Positions 42,099-50,344 of a stretch of 64,000 bases of DNA are shown piece after piece; position 1 is the stretch's first letter, and the number at the start of each line of letters is the position of its first letter. The DNA is taken from the NCBI GenBank assembly GCA_005518185.1, contig RKSN01000002.1, positions 124,001 to 188,000 on the forward strand, written 5' to 3'. The notes beneath the pieces are model-generated. The model saw nothing but the letters and a program-made list of their open reading frames with translations. It was not told the DNA's origin and made no database searches. The DNA comes from Chakrabartia godavariana (GTDB lineage: Bacteria; Pseudomonadota; Alphaproteobacteria; Sphingomonadales; Sphingomonadaceae). The translations under genes were made by a program, and so were the position numbers.

Positions 42099-42971
42099 AT
42101 GTCTGAGAGCAAAGTGGCACTCGTCACGGGCGCAAGCCGTGGCGCAGGCGCAGGCGTCGCGCGTGGATTGGGCGAGCTTGGCTACACCGTTTATGTGACC
42201 GGACGTTCCGTGGAGTCCAGCGCCGCCAAGGGCTGGGACGGGTCTCCCCTGCCCGGCACGATCGGCGAAACCGCGGCCGAAATCACCAAGCGCGGCGGCA
42301 AAGGCATTGCCGTTGCGTGCGACCATTCCGATGACGCGCAGGTCGCCAAGGTGTTCGAACAGATTGCCGATGAACAGGGCCGGCTCGACATCCTCGTCAA
42401 CAATGCCGCCTATATGCATCCGCAGCTGATCGAGAAAAAACCCTTTTGGGAAAAGGAATTGGCGGCGCAATACATCCTCGATGTGGGTCTGCGCTCCTCC
42501 TATGTCTCCAGCTGGCACGCCGCGCGCATGATGGTGCCGCAGGGCTCGGGCCTGATCGCCTTCACCTCCTCCTTCGGCGCGTCCTGCTACATGCATGGTC
42601 CGGCCTATGGCGCGCAGAAGGCGGGCATCGACAAGCTGGCGCACGACATGGAACATGACCTGCGTGGCACGGGCGTGGCCGCGGTGTCGATCTGGCTTGG
42701 CCCGCAAATCACCGAACGCGCGCTGATCGCGAAGGAAGTGAACCCCGAGCAATATGAAGGCTTCATGTCGGTTGCCGAGAACCCCGAGTTCACCGGCCAC
42801 ATCCTTGATGCCATCCGCAAGGCGCCGAACCTTGACGATCTGTCGGGCCAGACGCTGATCGGCGCCGAGATCGCCAAGGAGCTCGGCATCACCGATCGCG
42901 GCCATGAACGCCCGTCCTATCGCGACATGCTGGGCAGCCCGCGCACCAAGAACCCGGCGGCCGTGTACTGA
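42099..42971 (+). CDS. short-chain dehydrogenase/reductase, DHRS1-like
   Basis: An SDR of 290 aa with T-G-A-S-R-G-A-G near residue 10, N-N-A-A near 99 and Y-G-A-Q-K near 169. V-T-G-R after beta-2 favours NADP(H). The long loop after beta-2 (W-D-G-S-P-L-P-G-T-I) and the C-terminal part resemble the DHRS1-type branch, which includes steroid-active members. It leads the plus-strand operon with two acyl-CoA synthetases and KshA, starting five bases before the first of them. Confidence 0.86.
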   Translation: MSESKVALVTGASRGAGAGVARGLGELGYTVYVTGRSVESSAAKGWDGSPLPGTIGETAAEITKRGGKGIAVACDHSDDAQVAKVFEQIADEQGRLDILVNNAAYMHPQLIEKKPFWEKELAAQYILDVGLRSSYVSSWHAARMMVPQGSGLIAFTSSFGASCYMHGPAYGAQKAGIDKLAHDMEHDLRGTGVAAVSIWLGPQITERALIAKEVNPEQYEGFMSVAENPEFTGHILDAIRKAPNLDDLSGQTLIGAEIAKELGITDRGHERPSYRDMLGSPRTKNPAAVY

Positions 42972-42976
42972 TCGCC

Positions 42977-44563
42977 ATGGCCAAGCAGTTTCATCTCGCC
43001 GACCTGTTCGAAACCGTTGCCGCGACTGTCCCCGACCGCGTGGCGATCAAGACGGTCAGCACGACGCTGACCTATGCCGAACTCAACGACCGGGCGGATC
43101 GTCTCGCAGCAGGTCTGGCCGCGCAGGGCGTGACGCGCGGCGACACGGTCGGGCTCTATCTCATGAACTCGCCCGCCTATCTGGAAGGCTTCATCGCGGC
43201 GGTGAAGCTGGGGGCAGTGCCGTATAACGTCAACTATCGTTACCGCGGCGATGAGCTGCGGTACCTGTTCGCCAATGCCGAGAGCGCGGCGATCCTGCAC
43301 GGCGCCGAATTTTCGGACGTGGTGCGCGAGGTGCGCGGCGACGTTCCGACGCTCAAGGTGACCGTGGCCGTTGACGACGGTTCGGGCGCGGACATCTCCG
43401 GCTCGCTCGCCTATGACGACCTGCTCAAGACTGCCCCTGCCGGCCCCTATGACCGTCACGAGGACGATATCCTCCTGACCTATACCGGCGGCACCACGGG
43501 GATGCCCAAGGGCGTGATGTGGCCGCACCGGGCCTTCCTCTTCGCCTGTGCGGGCGGGGCGGGCTATTTCAATCCGGCAGGCTCCGTTGTCGTGCCAGAA
43601 GATATCGCTGACCGCGCCGCAAATGGCTATCCATTGAAGATGATGCCGCTGGCCCCGCTGATGCACGCCGCTGCCGTCTGGGCGACCTGGTCTGCGCTGC
43701 TCAACGGCCTGACGATCATCCTAGATGAGAGCAAGAGCTTCCAGCCCGAACATGTCTTCGACCTCGCCGAGCGCGAGGGCGCGAACCTTCTGCAGTTCGT
43801 CGGCGACGCCATGGCGATCCCGCTGCGCGATACGCTGAAAGCGCATCCCGGCCGGTGGAACCTGCAGGCCGTCGTCAACCTCGGCTCCGGCGGCGCCGTC
43901 TTTTCGCAGCATGTGAAGGATGACCTGAAGGCGCTGGTGCCGTCGGCCTCCATCACCGATGGCATGGGCACGTCGGAAACCGGCATTTCGGGCATGGCCG
44001 AACCGAGTGCGGAAGGCGTCATGCGCCTGCCCGCGACCGACGCGCAGAAGGTCATCGTGGATGACCGCTTTGCCGAAGTCGGTGAAACCGGCTTTATCGC
44101 GCGGACAGGCAACACGCCGGTCGGCTATTTCGGCGATCCGGTGAAGACCGCCGAGACGTTCAAGATGATCGACAGCAAGCTCTGGGCGGTCAGCGGCGAT
44201 GCCGGCCGTCTCGATGCCGATGAGAAGATCACCATGTTCGGGCGCGGATCGACCTGCATCAACACCGGCGGGGAAAAGGTCTTCCCCGAGGAAGTCGAAG
44301 AGGCGCTGCGCGCGCACCCGGCGATCCTCGATGCCGTGGTGGCCGGGCAGAAGGACGACCGCTGGGGCGAACGCGTCATCGGCATCGTCTCGCGCCGCAA
44401 TGGGCAGGATCAGCCCGATGACGCCGCCCTCAAGGCTTTCCTGACCGACAGGCTGGCGGGTTACAAGGTGCCCAAGGCGGTGATCTGGGTCGACGCGGTC
44501 AAGCGCTCGCCTGCGGGCAAGCAGGACTATCGCTGGGCCAAGGAAGTCGCGGCAAGCGCATGA
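42977..44563 (+). CDS. acyl-CoA synthetase, FadD19-like
   Basis: An adenylate-forming CoA ligase of 528 aa. The ATP loop Y-T-G-G-T-T-G-M-P-K-G lies at residues 169-179; the G-G-T-T-G-M-P-K-G-V-M-W form resembles mycobacterial FadD19, which activates C26 sterol side chains. The A8 region is G-D-A-G-R-L-D-A-D near 413, and the catalytic Lys is in S-P-A-G-K-Q-D-Y near 515. It probably activates a carboxylated steroid side chain or HIP. The next ligase overlaps it by four bases (ATGA). Confidence 0.88.
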   Translation: MAKQFHLADLFETVAATVPDRVAIKTVSTTLTYAELNDRADRLAAGLAAQGVTRGDTVGLYLMNSPAYLEGFIAAVKLGAVPYNVNYRYRGDELRYLFANAESAAILHGAEFSDVVREVRGDVPTLKVTVAVDDGSGADISGSLAYDDLLKTAPAGPYDRHEDDILLTYTGGTTGMPKGVMWPHRAFLFACAGGAGYFNPAGSVVVPEDIADRAANGYPLKMMPLAPLMHAAAVWATWSALLNGLTIILDESKSFQPEHVFDLAEREGANLLQFVGDAMAIPLRDTLKAHPGRWNLQAVVNLGSGGAVFSQHVKDDLKALVPSASITDGMGTSETGISGMAEPSAEGVMRLPATDAQKVIVDDRFAEVGETGFIARTGNTPVGYFGDPVKTAETFKMIDSKLWAVSGDAGRLDADEKITMFGRGSTCINTGGEKVFPEEVEEALRAHPAILDAVVAGQKDDRWGERVIGIVSRRNGQDQPDDAALKAFLTDRLAGYKVPKAVIWVDAVKRSPAGKQDYRWAKEVAASA

Positions 44564-46215
44564 GCGTCGTCGACCCCGTCTTTGCGAAGATCACCGCCCC
44601 CGGATCGCCCTTCGAGATCGGGGAGCGCGATGGCCTGCGCCAGTTCGTCAACCTGCCCGCCGACCTCAATCAGCTAATCGAAGCCGCGCGTCGCCATGGC
44701 GACAAGACCTTCATCGTTGAGGGTGACCGGCGCCTGACCTTTGAGCAGGTCTTCCAGTGGCGCGACCAGCTTGCCCCGATGCTCGGCATCCAGCGCGGCG
44801 ACCGCGTGGCCATCTGCATGCGCAACCGCACCGAGTGGATGATCGGCTATCTGGCGGCGGTCAAGGCAGGTGGCGTGCCTGCCCTCCTCAATTCGCGCGG
44901 ATCCCCCGCCGAACTCGTCGCGATGATCGAAGAGGTCACGCCGACCTTGGTGCTGGCCGATAGCGAACGGGCGACGTTGATCCGGGACGGCGGATATCAG
45001 GGTCGGATGATTGATCTGACGGCCTCTCCGTCAGCCGCTGACGCGCCTGTCCCCTCCCCAACGCACATCGATGCGGAGGATCATGGGACAGCCAACCCAG
45101 ACGACCCGGCGTCGATCCTCTTCACCTCGGGGACGACCGGCCGCGTCAAGGGCGCTGTCCTGACGCACCGGAGCCTGACGACGGGCCTGCTCTCGATGCA
45201 GCTGTCTGGCATTCAGGTGCTGCACCACATGGCCGCCAAATATGGCATGGAGCCGGAGGCACTGATGGCCGCCGCCCCGCCGCAGGCGGTGCTCCTCGTC
45301 TATCCGCTGTTCCACATTTCGGGCCTCGGCTCGGCCTTTCTGTCACCGCTCTTTGCGGGCTCGAAGATCGTCATCATGCGCCGCTGGGATGCGCAGGAGG
45401 CCGTCCGCCTGATCAAGGACGAAGGCATCACGATGTTCACCGGCGTTCCCACCATGCTGTGGGACGTTCTGCACAAGGCAAAGCTTGCGGACGCAGACCT
45501 GTCGGGCCTGCGCAATGTCGCAAGTGGCGGCCAGGCGCTGCCGGTCAACCTGCTTGACGAAATCCGCGCCGTCTGTCCGCAGGCGGCGATGGGCACCGGC
45601 TATGGCATGACGGAATGTTCGGGCGCGATTGCCCAGGCGGTCGGCGATGACTTCACGCGCCAGCCCTCGTCGGCTGGACGCGTGCTCCCCCTCGTCGATG
45701 TCCGTATTGAGGCCCCCGACGGCAGCATCCTGCCGCAAGGTGCCACGGGTGAAATCGTCGTGCGCGGTGCGCAGATCATGCAGGGTTATTGGAACCGGCC
45801 GGAGGACACGGCCGCCGTCCTTTCCCCCGACGGCTGGCTGAAGACCGGCGATGTCGGCTATGTCGATGACGAAGGCTATGTCTTCATCGTCGACCGCAAG
45901 AAGGACATGGTCATTTCCGGCGGCGAGAACATCTATTGCGCCGAAGTCGAGCGGGTGATGGGGCAGATGCCCGGCATCACCGAATGCGCGGCGTTCGGCA
46001 TCCCGGATGAGCGGCTTGGCGAATTGCTGGTCGCCGTCGTGGTGGCGGACGGCCTGAGTGAGGACGCGATCTGCCATGAGGTGGGTGAGAAGCTCGCCCG
46101 CTACAAGGCGCCGGGCCGCGTCGCCTTTTCGCCCGATCCCCTGCCCCGCAATGCGGTCGGCAAGATCGACAAGATTGCCCTCAAGGCCCTGTGGCCCACC
46201 CTGATTGGAGACTGA
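44560..46215 (+). CDS. acyl-CoA synthetase, possibly FadD3-like
   Basis: A second CoA ligase of 551 aa. The ATP loop is F-T-S-G-T-T-G-R-V-K-G at residues 188-198. The motifs G-Y-G-M-T-E near 347, T-G-D-V-G-Y-V-D-D near 429 and the catalytic Lys in N-A-V-G-K-I-D-K near 537 are all intact. The T-S-G-T-T-G form resembles FadD3, which activates HIP to HIP-CoA, the entry to the IpdAB route. This pairing with the first ligase suggests two separate acids are activated. The assignment between the two is tentative. Confidence 0.87.
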   Translation: MSVVDPVFAKITAPGSPFEIGERDGLRQFVNLPADLNQLIEAARRHGDKTFIVEGDRRLTFEQVFQWRDQLAPMLGIQRGDRVAICMRNRTEWMIGYLAAVKAGGVPALLNSRGSPAELVAMIEEVTPTLVLADSERATLIRDGGYQGRMIDLTASPSAADAPVPSPTHIDAEDHGTANPDDPASILFTSGTTGRVKGAVLTHRSLTTGLLSMQLSGIQVLHHMAAKYGMEPEALMAAAPPQAVLLVYPLFHISGLGSAFLSPLFAGSKIVIMRRWDAQEAVRLIKDEGITMFTGVPTMLWDVLHKAKLADADLSGLRNVASGGQALPVNLLDEIRAVCPQAAMGTGYGMTECSGAIAQAVGDDFTRQPSSAGRVLPLVDVRIEAPDGSILPQGATGEIVVRGAQIMQGYWNRPEDTAAVLSPDGWLKTGDVGYVDDEGYVFIVDRKKDMVISGGENIYCAEVERVMGQMPGITECAAFGIPDERLGELLVAVVVADGLSEDAICHEVGEKLARYKAPGRVAFSPDPLPRNAVGKIDKIALKALWPTLIGD

Positions 46216-46219
46216 CACC

Positions 46220-47086
46220 ATGGCCTATCCCACCGACATCAAGATCATCGACTGCATGCTCGGCATTCCCGAAGCCGAGGACCGGTCGGACTGGTTCACC
46301 AGCTTCCGCCCGCTGATCAAGGACCAGCAGACGCTGCAGCAGTTCTCGATGCCCGCGCAGTACATGTTCAAGGACGTGCCGCAAACCGGACATGCCGACG
46401 ACTATGTCAAATGGACCGTCGAGCAGATGGACCGGTTCAACATCGACAAGGCACTGGTCGGCTGGAACGACAATGCGACGTCGCGCCGCGCCAAGGAAAT
46501 GTATGGCGACCGCTTCTTCTTCGACGTGCCGTGCGACCCGAACAAGGGTGTCGATGAAGTCCGCCGTATCAAGAAGCTGCACAGCGAAGTCGGCATCTCC
46601 GCGATCAGCGTCTTCCCGTCGGGCACGCTGCCGCAGGTGGCGATCAACCACAAATATATGTTCCCGCTCTACACCTGTGCGGCCGAACTGGGCATTCCGA
46701 TCCTCCTCAACGTCGGCATCCCCGGCCCGCGCATTCCGATGGAAACGCAGAAGGTCGAGCATCTCGACGAGGTCTGCTGGTTCTTCCCGGACCTGAAGAT
46801 CGTGATGCGCCACGGCGCCGAGCCTTGGGAAGCGCTGGCGGTCAAGCTCATGCTCAAATGGCCGAACCTCTATTATTCGACGAGCGCCTTTGCCCCAAAG
46901 CATTACCCCAAGGCGATCATCGACTACGCAAACACCCGCGGGGCCGACAAGATCATCTATGCCGGCTATTTCCCGATGGGATTGAGCCTTGATCGCATCT
47001 TCAGCGACATGCAGAATGTGCCCTTCAAGGACGAAGTCTGGCCGAAGTTCCTGCGTGAAAACGCGGTCAAGGTCTTCGGTCTGTGA
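46220..47086 (+). CDS. amidohydrolase-2-fold protein lacking metal-ligand motifs
   Basis: A 288-aa TIM-barrel protein of the Amidohydrolase_2 type. The C-terminal half is typical (R-H-G-A-E-P-W-E-A-L, K-W-P-N-L-Y-Y-S-T-S). However, the N-terminal His-x-His metal motif is absent: the strand reads K-I-I-D-C-M-L-G. The later G-S-D-Y-P motif is Y-A-G-Y-F-P, so the metal-ligand Asp is also gone. It is either a metal-free variant or has changed function. I chose the ATG at 46220, four bases after the ligase gene, with TTGGAG upstream. It sits directly before kshA. Confidence 0.8.
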   Translation: MAYPTDIKIIDCMLGIPEAEDRSDWFTSFRPLIKDQQTLQQFSMPAQYMFKDVPQTGHADDYVKWTVEQMDRFNIDKALVGWNDNATSRRAKEMYGDRFFFDVPCDPNKGVDEVRRIKKLHSEVGISAISVFPSGTLPQVAINHKYMFPLYTCAAELGIPILLNVGIPGPRIPMETQKVEHLDEVCWFFPDLKIVMRHGAEPWEALAVKLMLKWPNLYYSTSAFAPKHYPKAIIDYANTRGADKIIYAGYFPMGLSLDRIFSDMQNVPFKDEVWPKFLRENAVKVFGL

Positions 47087-47198
47087 TGTGACGGGAGCCG
47101 GGAAGTCTGCTCCCATGTTTCAACAACACCGGCCGGTGAGACAACCCCGCCGCCCGGCCCACCACCCCGAAAGCGGTGGCCTGTGAAGGAGAAACATC

Positions 47199-48320
47199 AT
47201 GTCTGATGCTGCAAATGACGCCCGCACCGCGCCTGTCGCGGTCTGGCAGATCCTCGAAAATCTGCGCGGTCAGGACCTGAACGACTGGCGTCTGGCCGAG
47301 GTGAAGAACCGCGCCTCGATCGAGGAGCGCAACCTCGACATCGGCTTTCCGTTTGGCTGGTATCCCGTGATGCTCGCCAAGGACTTGGCAGTCGGCGAAG
47401 TGAAGCCGCTGCGCTACTTCGCAACCGACCTTGCCATCTGGCGCGGCGAGGACGGCGAAGTCCGCATGGTTGACGCCTATTGCAAGCATCTGGGCGCGCA
47501 TATGGGCCATGGCGGCAAGGTGCACGGCAATCTTCTGGAATGCCCGTTCCATGCCTGGCGCTATGACGGAAATGAAGGCGTGGTGAAGGACATCCCCTAT
47601 GCCAAGGCCATCCCGCCGCAGGTGAAGCGCAAGTGCACGCGCACCTGGCATATCACCGAGGCCAATCGCTGGATCTGGATGTGGTATCACCCGCAGGACG
47701 TCGCGCCGCTGTTCGACGTGGTGCACCTGCCCGAATGTTCGGACCCCGACTGGACCGACTTCGACGTCTATGAATGGAACGTCTACGGCTCGATCCAGAA
47801 CATGGCCGAAAACGGCGTCGATGTGGCGCACTTCAAGTACATTCACGGCACGGCGAACGTGCCGCTGGGCGAACTGCGCTGGGGCGACTGGGGCCGCGGT
47901 GCCGATGTGAAGGCCAAGATGGGCACGCCCTGGGGCGAGGTTGACGGCCAGATCAGCTATGACACCATGGGCCCGGGGCAGAGCTGGACGCGCTTCACCG
48001 GCATTTCGGAAACGCTGCTCGTTGCCTGCATCATCCCGGTCGAGCTTGACCACTGCCAGACGCGCTTCTGCTTCACCCAGCCCAAGGCGCAGGCCGAAGG
48101 CGAGCGCGCGGGCGTGGCGAAAGCGATCATCCGCGACATCTGCAAGCAATATGATCAGGACAAGGTCGTCTGGGACCGCCAGAAATATGAGGCGAACCCG
48201 ATCATCTGCGATGGCGACGGGCCAATCCCGCAGTTCCGCAAATTCTATTCGCGTTACTATGTGTCGCCCGATGCCACGCCGGAGGGCAGCAACGTCCGCC
48301 CGATCCGCGCGGCTGGATAA
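47199..48320 (+). CDS. kshA: KshA-type 3-ketosteroid 9-alpha-hydroxylase, oxygenase component
   Basis: A Rieske non-haem iron oxygenase of 373 aa. The [2Fe-2S] ligands are Cys95 and His97 (C-K-H) and Cys115 and His118 (C-P-F-H). The iron site lies in A-E-N-G-V-D-V-A-H-F-K-Y-I-H-G with Asp208, His211 and His216. The length and the motif fit KshA, which hydroxylates C9 and triggers ring-B opening together with KstD. The reductase KshB is not in the window. Its ATG at 47199 follows a 112-base gap without a clear gene; AAGGAG is upstream. Confidence 0.9.
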   Translation: MSDAANDARTAPVAVWQILENLRGQDLNDWRLAEVKNRASIEERNLDIGFPFGWYPVMLAKDLAVGEVKPLRYFATDLAIWRGEDGEVRMVDAYCKHLGAHMGHGGKVHGNLLECPFHAWRYDGNEGVVKDIPYAKAIPPQVKRKCTRTWHITEANRWIWMWYHPQDVAPLFDVVHLPECSDPDWTDFDVYEWNVYGSIQNMAENGVDVAHFKYIHGTANVPLGELRWGDWGRGADVKAKMGTPWGEVDGQISYDTMGPGQSWTRFTGISETLLVACIIPVELDHCQTRFCFTQPKAQAEGERAGVAKAIIRDICKQYDQDKVVWDRQKYEANPIICDGDGPIPQFRKFYSRYYVSPDATPEGSNVRPIRAAG

Positions 48321-48369
48321 GCAGGACCGACTGCATTAGGTCAGGCGGAAACGAGAACAGGGAGATACC

Positions 48370-50040
48370 ATGAGACGCCTGACCTTGATGCTCGCGCTGT
48401 GCGCGACAACGGCACATGCCGCGCCCGCCGGGCGCGCCACGATCTGGAGCGGTGGCCCGATCATCACCATGGCAGGCGACGCGCCGGAGACGGTCGAGGC
48501 GCTCGCCGTGCGCGATGGGAAGATAATCGCTGTCGGGCCCCTCGCCACCGTGCGCAAGACGGCGGGCAAAAAGGCCGACAGCGTCGATCTGAAAGGCCGC
48601 ACGCTCCTTCCCGGCTTCATCGATGCGCACGGTCATGTGGGATCAGTGGGTCAGGCCGCCGCCCTCGCCCAGCTTTCCCCGCCGCCCGTTGGCAAGATCG
48701 ACAGCATCGCCGCCCTACAGGCCGCACTGCGCACCTATACCCCGCCCGCCGGAATGCCCTTCATCGTCGGCAACGGCTATGACGACTCCCAACTGGCGGA
48801 GCGGCGGCATCCCAACCGGCATGATCTGGATGCCGTCTATCCGGACAAGCCCGTCCTGATCGTCCATGCGAGCGGACACTTTGCCGTCATGAACACGGCG
48901 ATGCTGAAGCTGGCCGGAATTACGGCGGAGACCCCGAACCCCAATGGCGGCGTCATCCGGCGCGAGGCCGATGGCAAGACGCCGGACGGCGTGCTGGAGG
49001 AAACCGCCTTCTTCGTCCCCGCCATGCGCATCCTGCCGCCCAGCCTCGAAAACGGTATCGCCGCCCTTGTCGCCGGCGAGAAGATTTACGTCGCGAACGG
49101 CATCACCACCGCGCAGGACGGGCGGGTCATGCCCGAATCCTGGGCGGCGCTTGCCGAAGCCTCTAAGCGCGGCGTCCTGCCCATCGATACGGTGGCGCTC
49201 ATTTCCTTCGAGCGGGACTGGCCCGCCGAGGTGCGCGCGCAGATCGGCAAGCCCTATGTCGGGCGGATGCGGATCGGCGGCATCAAGCTGACCATCGACG
49301 GCAGCCCGCAGGGGCGCACCGCATGGCTGCACGATCCCGTGACCATCCCGCCTGCGGGCAAGGATGCCAGCTATCGCGGCTATCCCGCCATCGATCTTAA
49401 GCTGTTCAATGCCAAGCTCGCCGAAGCGGCGACCAACAACTGGCAGGTCTTCGTCCATGTGAATGGCGATGAGGCGATGCAGTCGCTGATCGACGGCGTG
49501 TGGAAGAACGGCCTTGCTGGCAAGCGGACCATCGCGATCCACAGCCAGGTCGTCCGCCGCGAACAGCTGGAAGACATGAAGAAGCTCGACATCCAGCCGA
49601 GCTTCTTTGCCAACCACACCTGGTATTGGGGCGACTGGCACCGCGATGTCACGCTGGGGCCGAAGCGCGCCGACTTCATTTCGCCGCAGGCGACCGCGTG
49701 GGAGATCGGCCTGCGCCCGACCGCGCACAATGACTCGCCCGTCGTCCCGCCCGATATCATGCGGCTCATCTGGTCCTCGGTGAACCGACGGACGCAGTCG
49801 GGCGACATCCTCGGCCCGATGGAGCGAATCTCTGCCTATCGCGCGCTGCAGCAGGTCACGATCAACGCCGCCTGGCAGATCCATGAGGATGCCGACAAGG
49901 GGAGCCTTGCCGCGGGCAAGCGCGCCGACCTTGTCGTGCTGGACACCAATCCGCTGGCGATCGCGCCGGAGAAACTGGCCGACATCAAGGTCGTGGCGAC
50001 GATCAAGGACGGAAAGACCGTCTTTGGCACGCTGAATTAA
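48370..50040 (+). CDS. exported amidohydrolase (YtcJ-like, Amidohydrolase_3)
   Basis: A 556-aa amidohydrolase with a signal peptide (M-R-R-L-T-L-M-L-A-L-C-A ending near A-H-A-A, residue 18), so it is probably periplasmic. The metal motif D-A-H-G-H-V holds His87 and His89. Further motifs are V-H-V-N-G-D-E-A near 364, and A-H-N-D-S near 456 with the expected Asp. Substrates of the family vary. Here it may hydrolyse a conjugate of a steroid (such as an amide), which is inference from position after kshA and before a TonB receptor. Confidence 0.83.
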   Translation: MRRLTLMLALCATTAHAAPAGRATIWSGGPIITMAGDAPETVEALAVRDGKIIAVGPLATVRKTAGKKADSVDLKGRTLLPGFIDAHGHVGSVGQAAALAQLSPPPVGKIDSIAALQAALRTYTPPAGMPFIVGNGYDDSQLAERRHPNRHDLDAVYPDKPVLIVHASGHFAVMNTAMLKLAGITAETPNPNGGVIRREADGKTPDGVLEETAFFVPAMRILPPSLENGIAALVAGEKIYVANGITTAQDGRVMPESWAALAEASKRGVLPIDTVALISFERDWPAEVRAQIGKPYVGRMRIGGIKLTIDGSPQGRTAWLHDPVTIPPAGKDASYRGYPAIDLKLFNAKLAEAATNNWQVFVHVNGDEAMQSLIDGVWKNGLAGKRTIAIHSQVVRREQLEDMKKLDIQPSFFANHTWYWGDWHRDVTLGPKRADFISPQATAWEIGLRPTAHNDSPVVPPDIMRLIWSSVNRRTQSGDILGPMERISAYRALQQVTINAAWQIHEDADKGSLAAGKRADLVVLDTNPLAIAPEKLADIKVVATIKDGKTVFGTLN

Positions 50041-50052
50041 GGGGGAGCATCC

Positions 50053-50343
50053 ATGTTTGATATCGCTGCCGGGATTGCCGGGCTGCTGGGGTTGATCGGC
50101 TTTGCAGGGCTGGCAGGGCTTTCGCGGCCTGCCGAAAAATCACGCCCCGGCGCGTCGGTGCGCCTTCTGGGCATTCTCGGCCTCGCCGGTCTTGCCGGCA
50201 TCTGGATCCCCGGCGCGGGCGCGATGGGGGCCGCGGGCGCACTCGGCCTGTGGAACCACCAGAACCGCAAGCTTGCCTTTTGGGGCAAGCTTGGCTGGCT
50301 CTGGCTGGTTGGGGTGCCGTTCCTCCTGATCGGCCTGCTCTAG
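50053..50343 (+). CDS. small membrane protein, unknown
   Basis: A 96-aa protein with three predicted hydrophobic segments (about 5-24, 36-60 and 75-96), rich in Gly, Leu and Ala. A short basic loop (R-P-A-E-K-S-R-P-G) separates the first two. No family is recognised. The ATG at 50053 follows GGGGGAG, 12 bases after the amidohydrolase stop. Its stop lies one base before the end of the convergent TonB receptor gene. The good ribosome site and spacing support it being real. Confidence 0.7.
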   Translation: MFDIAAGIAGLLGLIGFAGLAGLSRPAEKSRPGASVRLLGILGLAGLAGIWIPGAGAMGAAGALGLWNHQNRKLAFWGKLGWLWLVGVPFLLIGLL

Positions 50344-50344
50344 G

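Noticed and set aside
47087..47198. The gap before kshA considered as a promoter or terminator
   Set aside because: No copy of the TGCGTA motif and no strong stem followed by a T run is seen. It holds only a ribosome site close to the kshA start.
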